A stretch of 64,000 bases of DNA from Alitabrizicola rongguiensis (GCF_021491355.1 NZ_JAKENF010000002.1:1054001-1118000); one strand, 5' to 3'; counted from the stretch's first letter, positions 17,030-26,345 are shown. Numbers and translations are program-made. Notes: generated by a model from the letters alone, not told the origin.

Positions 17030-17937
17030 ACGGGATCGAGTTCATCCTGGCCAACATGCTGGCCGCCGCCACACCCTTTCTTCTGGCGGCTCTGGGCGAG
17101 CTTGTCGTTGAACGGTCAGGGGTTCTGAACCTCGGGATCGAGGGGATCATGGCGCTCGGCGCAGTCATCGCCTTCATCATCGTGTATCATGGCGGAAGCC
17201 ATGCCGTGGCCTTCCTTGGCGCAGGCTTTGCTGGGGCTTGCCTCTCGCTCATCTTCGGTGTTCTGGCACTTGGCTTCCGCGCGAACCAGGTCGCTGTCGG
17301 ACTTGCCATCGGCATTCTCGGTCAGGGTCTTTCGGCGCTGATCGGCAACTCCTACGAAGCACTGACCGTCACAGGGCTGTCGAAGATCACCCTGCCGGGC
17401 CTTTCGTCCATCCCAGTGATCGGCGGACTGTTCACCCAGGACGCCATCGTCTGGCTGTCCCTTGTCGCGACGCTGGCCGTGTGGGGCATGTTCCGATTCA
17501 CCCGGCTGGGTCTGGTGATCCGGGCTGTGGGCGAGAACCCGAAGGCCGCGCATGCCATCGGCTATCCGGTCATCGCCCTGCGCTATGGCGCGATCCTTTT
17601 CGGCGGTGCGATGGCAGGCCTGGCGGGCGCCTATGCGGCAACGGTCTATACGCCACTCTGGGCCGACGGAATGATTGCCGGCCGCGGCTGGATCGCGCTG
17701 GCCTTGGTGGTGTTCGGAACCTGGATGACTGGCCGTGTCTTCTTCGGCGCATTGCTGTTCGGGGCTGTCTCCCTGGGCGGTTTGGCCGCACAGGCCCAGG
17801 CTGTGCCGCTGAACTCGCAACTCCTGTCGAGCCTGCCCTATATCGTCACGATCGTGGTTCTGGGGATCATCTCGTCCAACCGGCGACTGCTGAAGATCAA
17901 CGGTGTCGCATCCCTCGGCGAACCCTACGAACGCTGA
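17026..17937 (+). CDS. Nucleoside/nucleobase ABC transporter permease 2
   Basis: This 303-residue membrane protein of the YufQ/NupC type has GVLNLGIEGIMALGAVIAF near residue 31 and ALGFRANQVAVGLAIGILGQGLSALIG near residue 80, cut here only for description. It is the last gene of the operon and is followed after 23 nt by a strong bidirectional terminator. No uric-acid or xanthine oxidation genes are present downstream, so later steps must be encoded elsewhere. Confidence 0.85.
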   Translation: MNGIEFILANMLAAATPFLLAALGELVVERSGVLNLGIEGIMALGAVIAFIIVYHGGSHAVAFLGAGFAGACLSLIFGVLALGFRANQVAVGLAIGILGQGLSALIGNSYEALTVTGLSKITLPGLSSIPVIGGLFTQDAIVWLSLVATLAVWGMFRFTRLGLVIRAVGENPKAAHAIGYPVIALRYGAILFGGAMAGLAGAYAATVYTPLWADGMIAGRGWIALALVVFGTWMTGRVFFGALLFGAVSLGGLAAQAQAVPLNSQLLSSLPYIVTIVVLGIISSNRRLLKINGVASLGEPYER

Positions 17938-17960
17938 CCGCTGCCAGGCCTAGAAATGCA

Positions 17961-17998
17961 AGGGGCGCCCCAGCTGCTGCGGCGCCCCTCGGTTCTTT
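17961..17998. terminator. Bidirectional intrinsic terminator
   Basis: Perfect 9-bp arms AGGGGCGCC and GGCGCCCCT enclose an 11-nt loop and are followed by CGGTTCTTTC. On the other strand the stem runs into TGCATTTCT. It separates the + strand nucleobase operon from a convergent small lipoprotein gene, so it can serve both. Confidence 0.8.
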
Positions 17999-18019
17999 CA
18001 ACCGGACTGTCTGCCTGCG

Positions 18020-18154
18020 TCAGACGCAGTTCGGGTTCGCCCCGCGGTTGGACATGTCCGCGTCCTTCGGGCATTCGGCATTCGGAACGGTTTCCGAAAC
18101 GCAGCCAGAAAGAAGTGGCAGGCTGAGCAAAAGGCAGATGGCAAACTTCTTCAA
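18020..18154 (-). CDS. Small lipoprotein, 44 residues
   Basis: A TTG start with a GGGAGG site 7 nt upstream opens a 44-codon frame. It begins with two lysines, then a hydrophobic stretch ending in the lipobox LSGC (lipidated Cys at 18). The mature part is only about 27 residues and contains two further cysteines (C28, C43). It resembles the tiny entericidin-like or orphan lipoproteins common in Rhodobacterales, but I do not recognise the family. It converges on the purine operon and shares its terminator. Confidence 0.65.
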   Translation of the reverse strand: MKKFAICLLLSLPLLSGCVSETVPNAECPKDADMSNRGANPNCV

Positions 18155-18724
18155 GACGGTCCTCCCGTTGGCCGATGTCCCTTACACACGAGTTTCCAGG
18201 ATCATCGTTCGTCACGGATTGACCTGTCAATCGAAAGCGTTGCAGCGACGCGGCTTGTTCGCGAGTTCTGTTGTCAGCCGGCCGGAGACTCGCCTGCCGA
18301 ACGTTAGGTCGTCCTCGCCGAGACATGGCTTTCGAGCGAAGTGAGGGAACACCCCGGGCGAAGCACAGGCCTCAGGACTTCGGCGCCACGCTCCGGAGGT
18401 ATGACTGACTGGTGCTGTCCCAAGGCCACTCGGTTGCTGAAGGCGCGCGGTCGACCGGTCTGACGCGGTTCATCTCATATCGGGAGCGCCAGGAGCTTGG
18501 TGGCATGAAGACCGATCAGGATCAGCATCTCGGGCATGCCCGAGCGAAGCTCCGGATCTTGGACCGGCTTGCCTTCCGCATCATCCGACAGCGTCTCTCA
18601 ACCCAGAGGAAGAATCCGCATCGGTCCGGCGCGAATGGGTCCGGCGCGCGGCAGACTGCCTTCTTGCTCAGCAGTCACCAACAACCGCCGCATCAAACCC
18701 GCTCGGCAGGCCGCCATCTCGCGT
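18155..18724. other. Gene-poor stretch
   Basis: I see no convincing gene, RNA or repeat here. Short open frames exist on both strands but lack start signals. A minus-strand frame ending at about 18477 (ETLSDDAEGKPVQDPE and onward) looks protein-like over about 40 codons but is preceded by an in-frame stop, so it may be a gene remnant. Confidence 0.4.
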
Positions 18725-20635
18725 TCAGGCGGGGTTGGCGACTTGCTGTTCCTCGCGAAGATCCTCGTAACGCTCGAAGGCGGAGGTAAAGCGCGCCGTC
18801 CCACGGGTGGTGCTGGCCAGCGCCTGGTAGAGCTCCTGCTCAGCGGATTCCGGAAGCAAGGCTTCGAAAACGTCCCAGCCTGCTGCCTCGCTGTCGCCCT
18901 TGAAGCCAAGAACCTGACCGTGAAGCCCCGAAATCAGGGGGACGAGAGCCCCGGAATAAATCGAGGGAACCTCGATCCTGATGCGGCTGATCGGCTGCAG
19001 GACGCGCGTGCCAGCTTCGGCCATCGCCTCGCGCAGGGCATTCTTGCCGGCCGTGCGGAAGGCGAAGTCGGAACTGTCCACCGAATGATGCTTGCCGTCC
19101 TTCAGGGTCACGGCGATGTCGATCACGGGATGCCCGTGTGGCCCCTCGGCCAGAGCATCTCTGGCGCCTGCTTCTACAGAAGGAATGTAGTTGCGGGGGA
19201 CTGCGCCTCCCTTGACCTGCTCGTCGAAGCGGAATCCGGCGCCTCGCTCCAGCGGCGCGGCCTCGATCAGGACATCGGCGAATTGCCCTGCCCCGCCCGA
19301 CTGCTTTCGATGGCGATGGTGCTTTTCGATCGGTCGGGCAAGCGTCTCGCACAGGGCGCGGGGTACTGCTCCGGTTTCGACTTTCACGCCAAACAGGGTA
19401 TCCAGAAGCTCGATAACCTTGCGTAGGTGCAAAGGCCCCTGGCAGCACAGGATCATCCGGCCGCTTTGCGGGTCCTGTCGGGTCGATAGGCCGGGGTCGA
19501 TCTCCATCAGCCGACCCAATGCGGACGACAGCCGAGCCTCGTCCCGCTCGTTGAGAGGGGAAATCACGCTGCGATAGGGTGCACCGGGTGCCGCAGCCCA
19601 TTCGGGCGAGGCAAGAGTTCCGTCCTTGCCATAAATGGGTGAGGTCAGGGTCAGGTGGTCAGACTTCACGGTTATGGCGATGGAACCGGCGGGAACGGGC
19701 CCCATCGGGGTCTTTCCATCCAGATCGACAAGGCTTCCCACCGAGCCCCCGGCCAGTCGCTGACCGGCCGCCATGCCATCGGCAAGGGCGCGGATCAGCA
19801 CGGTCTTTCCCAGATGCTTGGCGTTGTCCGCGAAGGCCCCCACAGCCAGACCGCCCCCTAGCCTGTCGCGCAGCGCATCAACCTTCGGTACCTCGTGTCG
19901 GAGCGACTTCATCAGTCGAAGCAAACCGTTGCCGTGGGCTGCAGAACCCATCAGGGCCGGAACAAGGTCGTGATGCTGAAGAACCCGCGTTGCCACATCA
20001 TAAAGTTCTGCGGCGAGGGGCTTCTTGTCCTCGATCAGCTCTTCCAGAAGCGTGTCGTCGAAATCGGCGAGGTGATCGAGCAGTTCGGACCGCGCCTTTT
20101 GCTCGCCTTCGCGCATCCCTGCCGGTATCTCGACCAGCGAAGACCGCTTTCCTTCGTGATATTCCCAGGCACGTTCCGAAATCAGATCGACCGCGCCCAC
20201 AATCCTGCGCCCCTCCATCATCGGGATCTGCCGCAGCACGATGGCATGGGCACAATAGGCCTGTAGCGCGGCGACGACGTCACTGATCCGGTCGGTCGCG
20301 GCATCGATCTTGTTCAGGAAGATGAAGGTCGGCAGGCCTGCCGCCTCGAGCAGCCGCAGATACGGCGCGGCAAGGACTGCGGCATCGGTTTCCGCCGTCA
20401 CGCAAAGAACCGCGGCATCGCTGGCGGCAAGGGCCGATGGCAGAAGCGGCAAGTTCTGGATTCCGCCCGGGCAATCCAGAATGGCCCAATCCTCCGACAT
20501 GAACTGGAACCGGGAAACGGCGGCTTCGCCGTAGAATCCGGATCGTTGCGGTCGCTCGGTTTCCAGCCCTGCCAAGGCTTGAGACAACGTGGTCTTCCCG
20601 GTGTGCGACGGGCCAAGGACCGAAACGACTCTCAT
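18725..20635 (-). CDS. Elongation-factor-G-like GTPase with altered G motifs
   Basis: The 636-residue protein has the EF-G order of domains: a GTPase domain (1-250), a beta-barrel, domain III/V ferredoxin folds and a domain IV stretch (HHRHRKQSGGAGQFADV; VPRNYIPSVEAGARDAL). G1 is GPSHTGKT, G4 is NKID, but G3 reads DCPGG where translational GTPases have DTPGH, so the catalytic histidine is missing. It is about 60 residues shorter than true EF-G. A GGAGG site precedes the ATG. Such EF-G-like proteins (often labelled FusA-like or EF-G type II) occur beside cyanophycin or stress genes, and their role is unsettled. It is divergent from cyanophycinase. Confidence 0.75.
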   Translation of the reverse strand: MRVVSVLGPSHTGKTTLSQALAGLETERPQRSGFYGEAAVSRFQFMSEDWAILDCPGGIQNLPLLPSALAASDAAVLCVTAETDAAVLAAPYLRLLEAAGLPTFIFLNKIDAATDRISDVVAALQAYCAHAIVLRQIPMMEGRRIVGAVDLISERAWEYHEGKRSSLVEIPAGMREGEQKARSELLDHLADFDDTLLEELIEDKKPLAAELYDVATRVLQHHDLVPALMGSAAHGNGLLRLMKSLRHEVPKVDALRDRLGGGLAVGAFADNAKHLGKTVLIRALADGMAAGQRLAGGSVGSLVDLDGKTPMGPVPAGSIAITVKSDHLTLTSPIYGKDGTLASPEWAAAPGAPYRSVISPLNERDEARLSSALGRLMEIDPGLSTRQDPQSGRMILCCQGPLHLRKVIELLDTLFGVKVETGAVPRALCETLARPIEKHHRHRKQSGGAGQFADVLIEAAPLERGAGFRFDEQVKGGAVPRNYIPSVEAGARDALAEGPHGHPVIDIAVTLKDGKHHSVDSSDFAFRTAGKNALREAMAEAGTRVLQPISRIRIEVPSIYSGALVPLISGLHGQVLGFKGDSEAAGWDVFEALLPESAEQELYQALASTTRGTARFTSAFERYEDLREEQQVANPA

Positions 20636-20895
20636 GGAACCAACCTCCTCGTCTGATGCAACGTCTGGCTGAGCGGGACTCAGATTGGTCCGTTCAGCTT
20701 AAACCGGCTTCGAAAGATTAGAACCGGGAATCTCGCGGGTGCGTCGTCAACGACCATTCACCTAATCGCTTGCGAGGCCACCCGCCTTTCGCCATGGTTG
20801 CTTCATGTGGGGGGCGGAACGTCTTTCAAGGGGCGTGGCCGCGTTTTGGGGGAACTGCAGCTGGCCGATATGGCCAATCCGGGAAATCGTTCGGC

Positions 20896-21768
20896 ATGTC
20901 TCCTGCCCCGCTCAGCGCTAACGCTCCACGTGGCTTCATCATCCCTATCGGAGGTGGCGAGGATCGTCTTAAGGAGCGCCATATCCACCGGCGCTTCGTC
21001 GATCTGTCCGGCGGCGCTGGAGCAGACATCGTCGTTATTCCCACGGCGTCAGAACTCGAAACGACCGGACAGGATTACAATCGCATCTTCCGCGAACTCG
21101 GGGCGGCGCAGGTTGATTTCCTGCCGATCACGCGCCGTGCCGATTGCGAGAATCCGCGCTATCTCGAGATGCTCGACCGGGCGACCGGCATCTTCCTCAC
21201 CGGCGGCAACCAGCTGCGCCTTTCCACCATCCTGGGCGGAACGGGAATTGCCCAGAAGATCCGCCGCCGGAATGCAGCAGGCGTCCATGTCGCGGGGACC
21301 TCTGCGGGGGCCTCGATCATGTCCGAGCACATGATCGCAGGAGGCGAAAGCTATTCTTCCCCGGTCGAAGGGGCCGTTAGCCTCGCCCCCGGCCTCGGGC
21401 TGACCAATGCCGTCATCATTGACCAGCACTTCACCCAAAGGAACCGGCTCGGGCGGCTGCTGTCGGCGTCGTCCTACAATCCTTTCCTGATCGGCCTAGG
21501 AATTGATGAGGATACGGCTGCTTTCATCGGCCCTGACGGCGTCTTTGAAGTGGTGGGATCAGGAACGGTCACGGTCGTTGATGCCTCGGAACTTACCCAT
21601 TCCTCGATGTGGGAGGCCCGCCCCGGGCAGGCGCTTACCCTTCTTGGCCTCAAGGTTCATGTCATGGGCGAAGGCTGCCGCTACGACCTGAACGGACGCC
21701 ATGCCTTCGCGCCCGACGCTCATGCCGCGTTCTGCTCTTTGCCAAACGACTTGACCCGCACTCACTGA
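20896..21768 (+). CDS. cphB: Cyanophycinase
   Basis: This 290-residue serine exopeptidase of the S51-like cyanophycinase family has GFIIPIGGGEDRL at the start, the FLTGGNQLRL loop and the nucleophile motif GTSAGAS at about residue 136. It cleaves cyanophycin (multi-L-arginyl-poly-L-aspartate) to beta-Asp-Arg dipeptides. I placed the start at ATG 20896, since the open frame upstream (to 20770) lacks family sequence. It is followed 29 nt later by cyanophycin synthetase, so breakdown and synthesis are encoded together. The protein has no signal peptide and acts in the cytoplasm. Confidence 0.9.
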   Translation: MSPAPLSANAPRGFIIPIGGGEDRLKERHIHRRFVDLSGGAGADIVVIPTASELETTGQDYNRIFRELGAAQVDFLPITRRADCENPRYLEMLDRATGIFLTGGNQLRLSTILGGTGIAQKIRRRNAAGVHVAGTSAGASIMSEHMIAGGESYSSPVEGAVSLAPGLGLTNAVIIDQHFTQRNRLGRLLSASSYNPFLIGLGIDEDTAAFIGPDGVFEVVGSGTVTVVDASELTHSSMWEARPGQALTLLGLKVHVMGEGCRYDLNGRHAFAPDAHAAFCSLPNDLTRTH

Positions 21769-21797
21769 CCCCAACCCAGCAGGAAGGAGAAACGCCC

Positions 21798-24593
21798 GTG
21801 AAGATCGTCTCGACCAATGTGTTTGTCGGTCCGAACGTTTGGGCGGGATTTCCCGTCATCCGGCATGTCGTTGATCTGGGTGTTCTTGAAGACTGGCCAT
21901 CGGCACGACTGGGTGATGCATGGATCGAAGGGCTGATCGAGGCGCTGCCCGGCCTGCGCGAGCACGGCTGTTCCTATCGTGAGCCGGGCGGGCTGATCCG
22001 GCGGCTGCGTGAAGGGGAAGGGACGTGGCTTGGCCATGTTGCCGAGCATGTCGCGCTCGAGATTCAGGGCGTCGCCGGATCCGACGTGACTTTCGGGCGG
22101 ACACGGGGCACCGGGGTGCCGGGGCAATACAACCTCGTCTACGAATACCGCCAGCGGGACGTGGGGCTCGACGCGGGCCGGCTGGCGATCAAGCTTCTGA
22201 TGCATCTTCTGCCGGAACAGGTGAAGAAGCTTACGGATTACGAGTATGACCCGGAGTTCGACTTTGCTGCCGAGCTGAAAAGCTTTGTCCTGTCGGCGCA
22301 GCGCCGCGAATTCGGGCCCTCGACCGCCTCGCTGGTCAAGGCAGCAGAAGAGCGGGACATCCCCTGGATCCGGCTGAACAACAATTCGCTCGTGCAGTTC
22401 GGCCACGGCAAGTTCCAGCAGCGGATCCAGGCGACGATCACCAGCCAGACCAAGCATATCGCCGTGGAAATCTCCTGTGACAAGGAAGACACCCACAATA
22501 TGCTGAACGATCTTGGCCTGCCGGTGCCGCAGCAGCGCCTCGTCTATTCTCCGGCCGAGGCGATCCGGGCGGCGAAGCGGATCGGATATCCCGTTGTGGT
22601 CAAGCCGCTTGACGGCAACCACGGGCGGGGCGTGTCGATCAACCTGACCGAGGATGCACAGATCGAGGTCGCCTTTGCCGAGGCAAAGGCCCAATCGAAA
22701 AGCCGCGGCATCCTTGTCGAGCAGTTCGTGACTGGCATGGACCACCGCATGCTTGTCGTGAACGGCGAACTCGTGGCGGTGGCCAAGCGCGTGCCCGGCC
22801 ATGTGGTCGGCGACGGCAAACACACCATTGCCCAACTGGTCGACATCGTGAACCAAGACCCGCGCCGCGGGATCGGGCATGAGAAGGTGCTGACGAACCT
22901 GGAGCTTGACGCACAGGCGGAACGGCTGATGGCGGATGCCGGGCATACCGCCGAGACCGTGCTGCCCAAGGGCGAGGTCTTCTACCTGCGCTCGACCGCG
23001 AACCTGTCGACCGGTGGCACGGCGATCGACATGACCGACGTCTGCCATCCCGACAACAAGGACATGGCCGAGCGGACGATCAAGGCGGTTGGATTGGACG
23101 TCGGCGGAGTGGACTTCCTGACCGCCGACATCACCAAAAGCTACAAGGAAATCGGCGGCGCGATCGTCGAGGTGAATGCCGCACCGGGCTTCCGCATGCA
23201 TGTCGCCCCATCCGAGGGCAAGCCGCGCGATGTGTCGGGCAAGGTGATGGATATGCTCTTCCCACCCGGCACCCAATCGCGCATCCCGATCGCCGCGATC
23301 ACTGGGACAAACGGCAAGACCACGACCAGCCGGATGCTCGCCCATATCATGAAGTCGAGCGGCAAGATCGTCGGCATGACCTCGACCGACGGGGTCTATG
23401 TCGACGGAAAGCTGACGGTGAAGGGCGACATGACCGGGCCTGCTTCGGCCCAGATGGTGCTGCGCGATCCGTCCGTGGATTTCGCGGTGATGGAGACGGC
23501 GCGGGGCGGGCTTGTCCGCTCGGGCCTCGGCTACCAGCGCTGCGACGTGTCGGCCTGCCTGAACGTGGCCTCGGACCATCTCGGGATGGGCGGGATCAAC
23601 ACGCTTGAGGAACTGGCTATCGTAAAGCGCGTCGTGGTCGAAACGGCGACCGACACGGTCGTGCTCAACGCAGACGACATGCACTGCCTGCGCATGGCCG
23701 ATTTCTGCCACGCGAGCCACATCTGCTATGTGACGATGAACTCCGACCATCCGCTGGTGAAGGAGCACATTCGGGCGGGCGGTCGGGCCGTCGTTCTGGA
23801 AAAAGCCATGAACGGCGACATGATCACCATCTATTCCAAGGGCCTGCACCTGCCGGTCCTCTGGTCGCACCTCATCCCGGCGACACTTGAGGGCAAGGCG
23901 CTCTACAACGTGCAGAATGCCATGTTCGCCTGCGCGATGGCCTTCGCCTTCGGGCTGGACCTCGACAACATCCGCCACGGGCTGCGGACCTTCGACACAA
24001 GCTTCTTCCAGGCGCCGGGGCGGACGAACGTCTATGATGAACATCCGTTCAAGGTGATCCTCGACTACGGTCACAACCCGGCGGCCATCGCGGCGATGGC
24101 GGGACTCGCTGACCGGCTGGACGTGAAGGGCCGCCGCCTGGTCGTGGCTGCAATGCCTGGCGACAGGCGCAACGAAGACATCGTCGCTGCGGGCAAGGAG
24201 CTCGCGGGGCATTTCGACCACTATTTCCTCAAGCCCGACGACGACCGCCGCGGTCGGGGTGAAATGGAGGTGCCGCAGATGCTGCGCGAGGTGCTTCTCG
24301 CCGCAGGCGTCAAGGAGACCCAGATCACCCTGATGACCAGCGAGGTAGAGGCCATCGACCGCGCGCTCGAATCCGCTCTTCCGGGAGACCTGCTGGTCGT
24401 CTTCGCCGACGAGCTGACCCGGTCGTGGAAACAGATCATCTACTTCAAGAAGGCCGAGCGCGAAGCCGCCGCTGTAACGCCGGTCAAGAGCGAACCGAGC
24501 GTCGGCTTCGAAGAGCTGCTGGCCGGTGGTGACACTCTGATCCGCGACGAGCGCGGGGTCCGTCTTGCGCGGGGGGGCGAGGAAGGCGACTGA
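21798..24593 (+). CDS. cphA: Cyanophycin synthetase
   Basis: This 931-residue enzyme makes the Asp-Arg polymer cyanophycin from ATP, aspartate and arginine. It shows the expected order: an N-terminal CphA domain (to about 160), an ATP-grasp domain (about 190-480, beginning at the FGPSTASLVKAAEERDIPW region), and a Mur-ligase-like domain with P-loop GTNGKTTTSRM near residue 503 and a C-terminal DYGHNPAAIAAM stretch. The start is a GTG preceded by AGGAAGGAG. The gene lies between cyanophycinase and a CphA paralogue that begins 3 nt after its stop codon, so the three form one operon. Confidence 0.92.
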   Translation: MKIVSTNVFVGPNVWAGFPVIRHVVDLGVLEDWPSARLGDAWIEGLIEALPGLREHGCSYREPGGLIRRLREGEGTWLGHVAEHVALEIQGVAGSDVTFGRTRGTGVPGQYNLVYEYRQRDVGLDAGRLAIKLLMHLLPEQVKKLTDYEYDPEFDFAAELKSFVLSAQRREFGPSTASLVKAAEERDIPWIRLNNNSLVQFGHGKFQQRIQATITSQTKHIAVEISCDKEDTHNMLNDLGLPVPQQRLVYSPAEAIRAAKRIGYPVVVKPLDGNHGRGVSINLTEDAQIEVAFAEAKAQSKSRGILVEQFVTGMDHRMLVVNGELVAVAKRVPGHVVGDGKHTIAQLVDIVNQDPRRGIGHEKVLTNLELDAQAERLMADAGHTAETVLPKGEVFYLRSTANLSTGGTAIDMTDVCHPDNKDMAERTIKAVGLDVGGVDFLTADITKSYKEIGGAIVEVNAAPGFRMHVAPSEGKPRDVSGKVMDMLFPPGTQSRIPIAAITGTNGKTTTSRMLAHIMKSSGKIVGMTSTDGVYVDGKLTVKGDMTGPASAQMVLRDPSVDFAVMETARGGLVRSGLGYQRCDVSACLNVASDHLGMGGINTLEELAIVKRVVVETATDTVVLNADDMHCLRMADFCHASHICYVTMNSDHPLVKEHIRAGGRAVVLEKAMNGDMITIYSKGLHLPVLWSHLIPATLEGKALYNVQNAMFACAMAFAFGLDLDNIRHGLRTFDTSFFQAPGRTNVYDEHPFKVILDYGHNPAAIAAMAGLADRLDVKGRRLVVAAMPGDRRNEDIVAAGKELAGHFDHYFLKPDDDRRGRGEMEVPQMLREVLLAAGVKETQITLMTSEVEAIDRALESALPGDLLVVFADELTRSWKQIIYFKKAEREAAAVTPVKSEPSVGFEELLAGGDTLIRDERGVRLARGGEEGD

Positions 24594-24596
24594 GCT

Positions 24597-26345
24597 ATGG
24601 GTGCCCGGTTCGACGAGCTCGCCGAAGCGCTGGTTATTCCGGTCCCCGAGGACCCGGAACTGGTATTGGATGGGTGCCGGAGGTTGCTTGGGCCGAACCT
24701 CTATTCCGATCGCCCCGGCGCCGTGGGTGACGGCTTGGCGCCGAACGGCGATACCGAACGGATGCTCACGCTATGGCAGGCCCATGCCCGCGAACTTCTG
24801 CAAGGTCTGGGCCGGCGCCCGGGCTTCGTGCTGCGGCCCTTCGACGGAGGGGCAAGCCTGTTCTTCGAGGCGCCCGTCGATCAACTCCTGACCGCAGCAT
24901 ATGTGATCGAGGCAGCCTGGTACTTCACGGCCTGCGAGATGCTTGGACGCGACTCCTGGCCCCTGCCCCGGATGCAGGAGGAACTGAGCCGCATCGCAGC
25001 CCTCGAAGCAAATCCCGCGCTGGTCCGACTTGTCGACGAGGCTGACGCGCGCGGGATCGACCGGCTTCTCGACGACGATGCGATCACCCTCGGCCACGGC
25101 ACAGGAACGCGGACATGGAGCCTTGACGACCTGCCGCAGGCACCTGACTGGCGCGCACTTCATGACGTGCCGTTGGCGCTGGTGACCGGGACGAACGGCA
25201 AGACCACGACCACCCGGCTGATCGCAGCCATGGGGCAGGCAGCCGGCAAGGTCGCGGGACTGTCCTCGACCGATTTCGTCCGCGTCGGGAACGAGATCCT
25301 GGACCGAGGTGACTATTCCGGCCCTGCCGGGGCGCGGCTACTGCTGCGCGATCCGCGGCTTGAACTCGGCGTTCTTGAGGTCGCCCGTGGGGGAATACTG
25401 CGGCGCGGTCTTCCCGTGACACGCGCCCGTGCTGCGGTCGTCACGAATGTGGCAGCCGACCATCTGGGGCAATACGGGATCAACACGGTGCCCGAACTGG
25501 CAGAGGTCAAGCTTTCAGTCCGTCGCGCGCTTGGCCCCGGTGGCTCACTGATCCTGAATGCCGGGGACGCAACGCTTCGTCAGATCGCGGCAGAGCATCA
25601 CCTCTCGGCGGTCTGGTTCGCCCTCGATCCGATGGCCGGAGAAATCCGCACGGCGCGGACCACCGGACAGGCCTGCGCCTGGCTGGAGGCGGGAATGCTC
25701 CATCTCTTCGACGGAAAGACGGATACCGCGCTGTTGGCCGCAGCGGATATCCCCCTGACGCTTGGCGGAGTGGCCCGCTACAACATCGAGAATGCCCTCG
25801 CGGCGGCACTTGCCGCTCGGGCGCTCGATATTCCGGACAGCGCCATCCGGGATGTCCTGTCGACGTTCCGCAGCGATGCCAGAGACAATCCCGGCCGAGC
25901 CAACGAGTTCGTGGTGAACGGCGCCCGGGTCTTCGTCGACTTTGCCCATAACCCTCATTCGATTGCAGCGGTCACCTCGGCTCTGGCCGCACTTCCGGCG
26001 CGTCGGCGCTTCGTCCTGCTCAGCCACGCGGGCGACAGATCGGACGCGGACATTCGCGCGCTGGCGAGCGGCGCCTTTGCCTTGGCCCCGGATGTGGTCG
26101 TGGCGGCGGAGAACCCCAAGTATCTGCGCGGACGGGCGCCGGGCGAGGTGTCCGGGCTGCTGCGGCAGGCGAGCCTGGACCTCGGCCTTGCACCGGAACA
26201 TGTCCTTCTTGCCGCCAGCCCGGCCGACGGGGCCGACAAGATCTTGCGCATGGTTGGCCCCGGCGACTTGGCGTTGCTGCTCGTTCACGATGAACGCGCC
26301 AAGATCTTCGACATGCTTGCTGGCACCGAAGCTGCCGCGACCTGA
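24597..26345 (+). CDS. CphA paralogue without the ATP-grasp domain (Mur-ligase-like)
   Basis: The 582-residue protein keeps a CphA-like N-terminal part (LLGPNLYSDRPGAV) and the full Mur-ligase part (P-loop VTGTNGKTTTTRL near residue 200, FVDFAHNPHSIAAV near the C-terminus). The ATP-grasp domain is gone: the stretch NPALVRLVDEADARGIDR...LGHGTG aligns with the entry of that domain in its neighbour, then sequence resumes at the Mur domain. It starts 3 nt after cphA with no separate ribosome site, so translation should be coupled. It could ligate one of the two amino acids, use the dipeptide as substrate, or act as a partner of CphA. None of these is shown by sequence. Confidence 0.8.
   Translation: MGARFDELAEALVIPVPEDPELVLDGCRRLLGPNLYSDRPGAVGDGLAPNGDTERMLTLWQAHARELLQGLGRRPGFVLRPFDGGASLFFEAPVDQLLTAAYVIEAAWYFTACEMLGRDSWPLPRMQEELSRIAALEANPALVRLVDEADARGIDRLLDDDAITLGHGTGTRTWSLDDLPQAPDWRALHDVPLALVTGTNGKTTTTRLIAAMGQAAGKVAGLSSTDFVRVGNEILDRGDYSGPAGARLLLRDPRLELGVLEVARGGILRRGLPVTRARAAVVTNVAADHLGQYGINTVPELAEVKLSVRRALGPGGSLILNAGDATLRQIAAEHHLSAVWFALDPMAGEIRTARTTGQACAWLEAGMLHLFDGKTDTALLAAADIPLTLGGVARYNIENALAAALAARALDIPDSAIRDVLSTFRSDARDNPGRANEFVVNGARVFVDFAHNPHSIAAVTSALAALPARRRFVLLSHAGDRSDADIRALASGAFALAPDVVVAAENPKYLRGRAPGEVSGLLRQASLDLGLAPEHVLLAASPADGADKILRMVGPGDLALLLVHDERAKIFDMLAGTEAAAT

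Noticed and set aside
17961-17998. Possible riboswitch or attenuator
   Set aside because: It lies between two convergent genes and is a simple hairpin with T-rich ends on both strands, so a terminator explains it.
21762-24221. 819-codon minus-strand frame
   Set aside because: It is antisense to cyanophycin synthetase, whose motifs are unmistakable. The His/Asp/Arg-rich translation is the usual shadow pattern.
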